From the NCBI GenBank assembly GCA_036365455.1, contig JAWQUS010000027.1:21068501-21132500 (forward strand): a DNA stretch of 64,000 bases, given 5' to 3'. A program made the position numbers and the translations under genes. The notes beneath the pieces were generated by a model. That model searched no databases. It was given only the letters and a program-made list of their open reading frames with translations, and was not told where the DNA came from. This DNA is from Macrosoma leucophasiata (Eukaryota; Arthropoda; Insecta; Lepidoptera; Hedylidae). Below, in pieces: positions 61,925 through 64,000 of this stretch; within the stretch, counting starts at the first letter, position 1; each line of letters opens with the position of its first letter.

Positions 61925-62069
61925 CCCCCTTATTCGTATTTATTTTTAGCTAAAGTGTTGCTAATCTCTCCTTTGTCTTTTTCTATCCTGCACATTTGAC
62001 AATGCAACTGACAAAGACGAAGCATTCTATAGCTAAAACGTATCTAATATACGTTTATGTACAATGGGG
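61925..62069 (+). mobile_element. MITE-F copy 3
   Basis: CCCCCTTATTCGTATTTATT to ACGTTTATGTACAATGGGG; the ends have diverged, the core is conserved. A separate inverted pair with AACTTTAACT/AGTTAGAGAAGG follows at 62080-62165. Confidence 0.8.
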
Positions 62070-62206
62070 TAAGTATTTGTAACCTTTCACATCCTTCTCT
62101 AACTCTGACAGATTTCTTTAAGTTAGAGAAGGATGTGAAATGTTACAATAACTTTAACTTTAACAAATATCGTGGTGCAACCCAGGCTTAATGTTACTGA
62201 GTTTAA

Positions 62207-62420
62207 AACTTGGTGGTAGCAGACCACTAGTGCTACGCTGAGGGTTCAATTACCAAGTCGGCAGAATTTTTGAATTGTTAATGATTTCTATTGACATCCC
62301 ATCCTCGGAGTTAAAGCAACGTAAGGTGTAAATCGTAAGAGTTTGATTTTAGGCATGTGCGCACATGCTTAAATGCGGGCATTTATTACTTACCCTTTCG
62401 GGGAATACAAGCGTGAAGTT
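62207..62420 (+). repeat. SINE-A copy, strongly diverged
   Basis: TGGTGGTAGCAGACCACTAG, GCTGAGGGTTCAATTACC, tail GCGTGAAGTTAATTTTAA. Confidence 0.7.
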
Positions 62421-62426
62421 AATTTT

Positions 62427-62703
62427 AACGGGTGGTAGAGTTCCTGTGTAGAGACTCTAGGGCGTAGGCACCACCGCATTACCTAATCTATCTACCACGA
62501 AATGCAGCACTATCGTGTTCCGGTTAGGTGGTAATGTATGGCCTCGTATTAACTATCACACAGATATAACAGCTAAGGTCTCAGGGGTGGCGACGCATCT
62601 GCATTTTGATCTCTGGTTAGTATGTAGATGTCTATAGGCTGCAGTCATCAGTTAACATCCATGTGGACTGCGTGCTTGTTTTCCACCTTCCTTATATACA
62701 AAA
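62427..62703 (+). repeat. SINE-B, older subtype
   Basis: CGGGTGGTAGAGTTCCTGTG to CCACCTTCCTTATATACAAAA. Confidence 0.85.
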
Positions 62704-63409
62704 GTCAATTTAAAAATTACCGCGTAGCAAAAAGCAAAATAGTACGGAATTCAGTAAATAATTGAGTAAAATAAAAAAAACACGAACGTCAGATATGACT
62801 GTGGTTCTATTTAATAGTTGAAACCATTTGAAACAAATTAAAGTTGGTATCCATTTACGAAATTAATTGTATGAATATTTAAAACTAAAAAAAAACATAA
62901 CAATATTAGGGTCGTAATATTTCGACAACTCAACATAATAGTCTCAGAAATTACATTTCTTAGAAATTTGCACGAATATAAATTAAAATATACCGGCCGA
63001 ACTGAGAACCTTCTCGTTTTTTGAACTCGGTTAAAAAACACATAAGCATAGAATAGAGAATATTTAATTAATTCGTTACATATTAAGTATTAAATTTATT
63101 AAAAAAAGAAGTAGGTATCTTTTTGCTGGAATGGGCTTCAGATTCTTATACGATTGTCGAAACTAGTCGAAAGTATCCGCGATTGGTTCATGTAAAAATC
63201 TGCGTGCAAGGTTTTGTAATGTCGCCAATGTAAGTATATCGTATGTGGAGCAAAACCAACTGACATCCCACGTGTGGTGCAAGATAAAAGCAAGAAGCGA
63301 TTATGTTTTTTTTTATTTTGTCATAAAATAACAAGTTTGTTTGTGAGTGCAACCAACAACGTTTTATACGTTTCCGCGAGCATTATTGCAATGATAAAAG
63401 TTTATAAAG
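62704..63409. other. Spacer, no gene recognised
   Basis: AT-rich; small frames only. Confidence 0.3.
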
Positions 63410-63540
63410 TGCCCAAAAGAGCAACACTGAGTTTGATTACGCGAAGGGGTTTTCTTAGTAGTGACTGCACTTGCAATTCCGCTTAGTGAACGACTTTTGC
63501 ACGAATAAATTCTTCATTTTCATTATTTAAATTCCTTTTT
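63410..63540 (+). repeat. Jockey-like LINE, end of ORF2 and 3' UTR scrap
   Basis: GCAACACTGAGTTTGATTACG, TTTTCTTAGTAGTGACTGCA, TTGCAATTCCGCTTAGTGAA, as at 43770-43870 but diverged. Confidence 0.65.
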
Positions 63541-63899
63541 TTGTCATAAAATATGTAAGATTTGGAACATATTTATATATCACCGATATCCTTTATTGGA
63601 TTTCATTAATAAGCGCTGTTATATAAGCTCATTGTTTTATAAGCGCGTCCCTGACGATATTGTTTCGCTCTCCTCATATTATCGCAGACGTCTGCACTGC
63701 GTATGCGTTCATCAAACTCCTACAAATGACGAATATTATGTGAAGGGTCTCTAATACGCTTCGAAAACACGTAGCATAACACGATGCGACATATATAGTA
63801 TATTATTAAGGAAGTGTATATAAATGATAGGTCTGAATCTCTTTAACGAGATATCGATCTCTATAGTTTATGACAAACATTGATTAAAACGTACGCAAA
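63541..63899. other. Spacer, no gene recognised
   Basis: AT-rich; nothing recognised. Confidence 0.3.
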
Positions 63900-64000
63900 C
63901 GTAACTTTACCCATGTAATCCCTGATGGGAAAGACAGAGGTCAAAGCATGCATACGCAAATACTGATAATCTGCTGTATCGATTACAGCAATAATATAAT
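63900..64000 (-). repeat. SINE-A tail, runs off the window
   Basis: CGTAACTTTACCCATGTAAT, GACAGAGGTCAAAGCATGC; diverged. Confidence 0.7.

Noticed and set aside
1..64000. CRISPR array or bacterial-type operon
   Set aside because: Repeats are dispersed SINEs, MITEs and Helitrons with no regular spacers; introns, TATA boxes and poly(A) signals show a eukaryote.

Overview
This is a eukaryotic, AT-rich, intron-bearing and very repeat-dense window, most likely from a moth or butterfly (Lepidoptera). Three things point there. There is an insect cuticular-protein gene of the Pro-Tyr-Pro-Val repeat type. Non-autonomous Helitrons have the A|TC...CTAG|T ends common in Lepidoptera. LINE, mariner and SINE relics are of insect type. 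The species cannot be named from the sequence. There are no bacterial operons, rRNA genes or CRISPR arrays.

Host genes are few. (1) A two-exon secreted cuticular-type gene lies on the minus strand at 27318-28702, with a TATA box at 28777-28785. (2) A small cluster of secreted cysteine-rich peptide genes lies at 47.6-56.7 kb. Gene 1 (plus, 47796-49245) and gene 2 (minus, 53801-55360) are both intact, each with a signal-peptide exon, one phase-1 intron and a 7-cysteine exon. They sit on the two arms of a large inverted duplication (47637-49898 and 53346-55516). A third, orphan signal-peptide exon is at 56636-56702. This cluster is the most interesting biology in the window.

Nearly everything else is transposon-derived. 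Labels are local to this report. SINE-A has a tRNA-like head and ends in ...GAAGTTACGT. SINE-B is about 290 bp, from ACTGGTGGTAGAGCTCC to a poly(A) tail. SINE-C has a tRNA-like head GACGACCCGG. Repeat-D carries a 74-nt tRNA-like cloverleaf. MITE-F has CCCCCTTATTCATAAACGTA ends. Repeat-G ends in CCCAGCAGTGGGACGTATAA. Repeat-K has GGGTTCCGTA ends and an internal CTGT microsatellite. Repeat-O is a MITE-like element. LINE relics are: Jockey-like (10.1, 15.6, 43.4, 45.7 and 63.4 kb), RTE-like (13.6 and 48.6 kb), LINE-H (a C-terminal tail in several copies), a gag-like ORF1 (36.3 kb) and a GC-rich R1-like remnant (60.6-61.7 kb). DNA transposons are a decayed mariner (0.5-1.8 kb), hAT-, Tc1- and PIF/Harbinger-type MITEs, and at least seven complete non-autonomous Helitrons.

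Layout: 0-27 kb is transposon mosaic and AT-rich spacer; 27.3-28.8 kb is the cuticle gene; 29-47 kb is a mosaic with many nested insertions that give relative ages; 47.6-56.7 kb is the peptide-gene cluster; 57-64 kb is a mosaic with the R1-like remnant. All family assignments come from reading the sequence; no database search was run.
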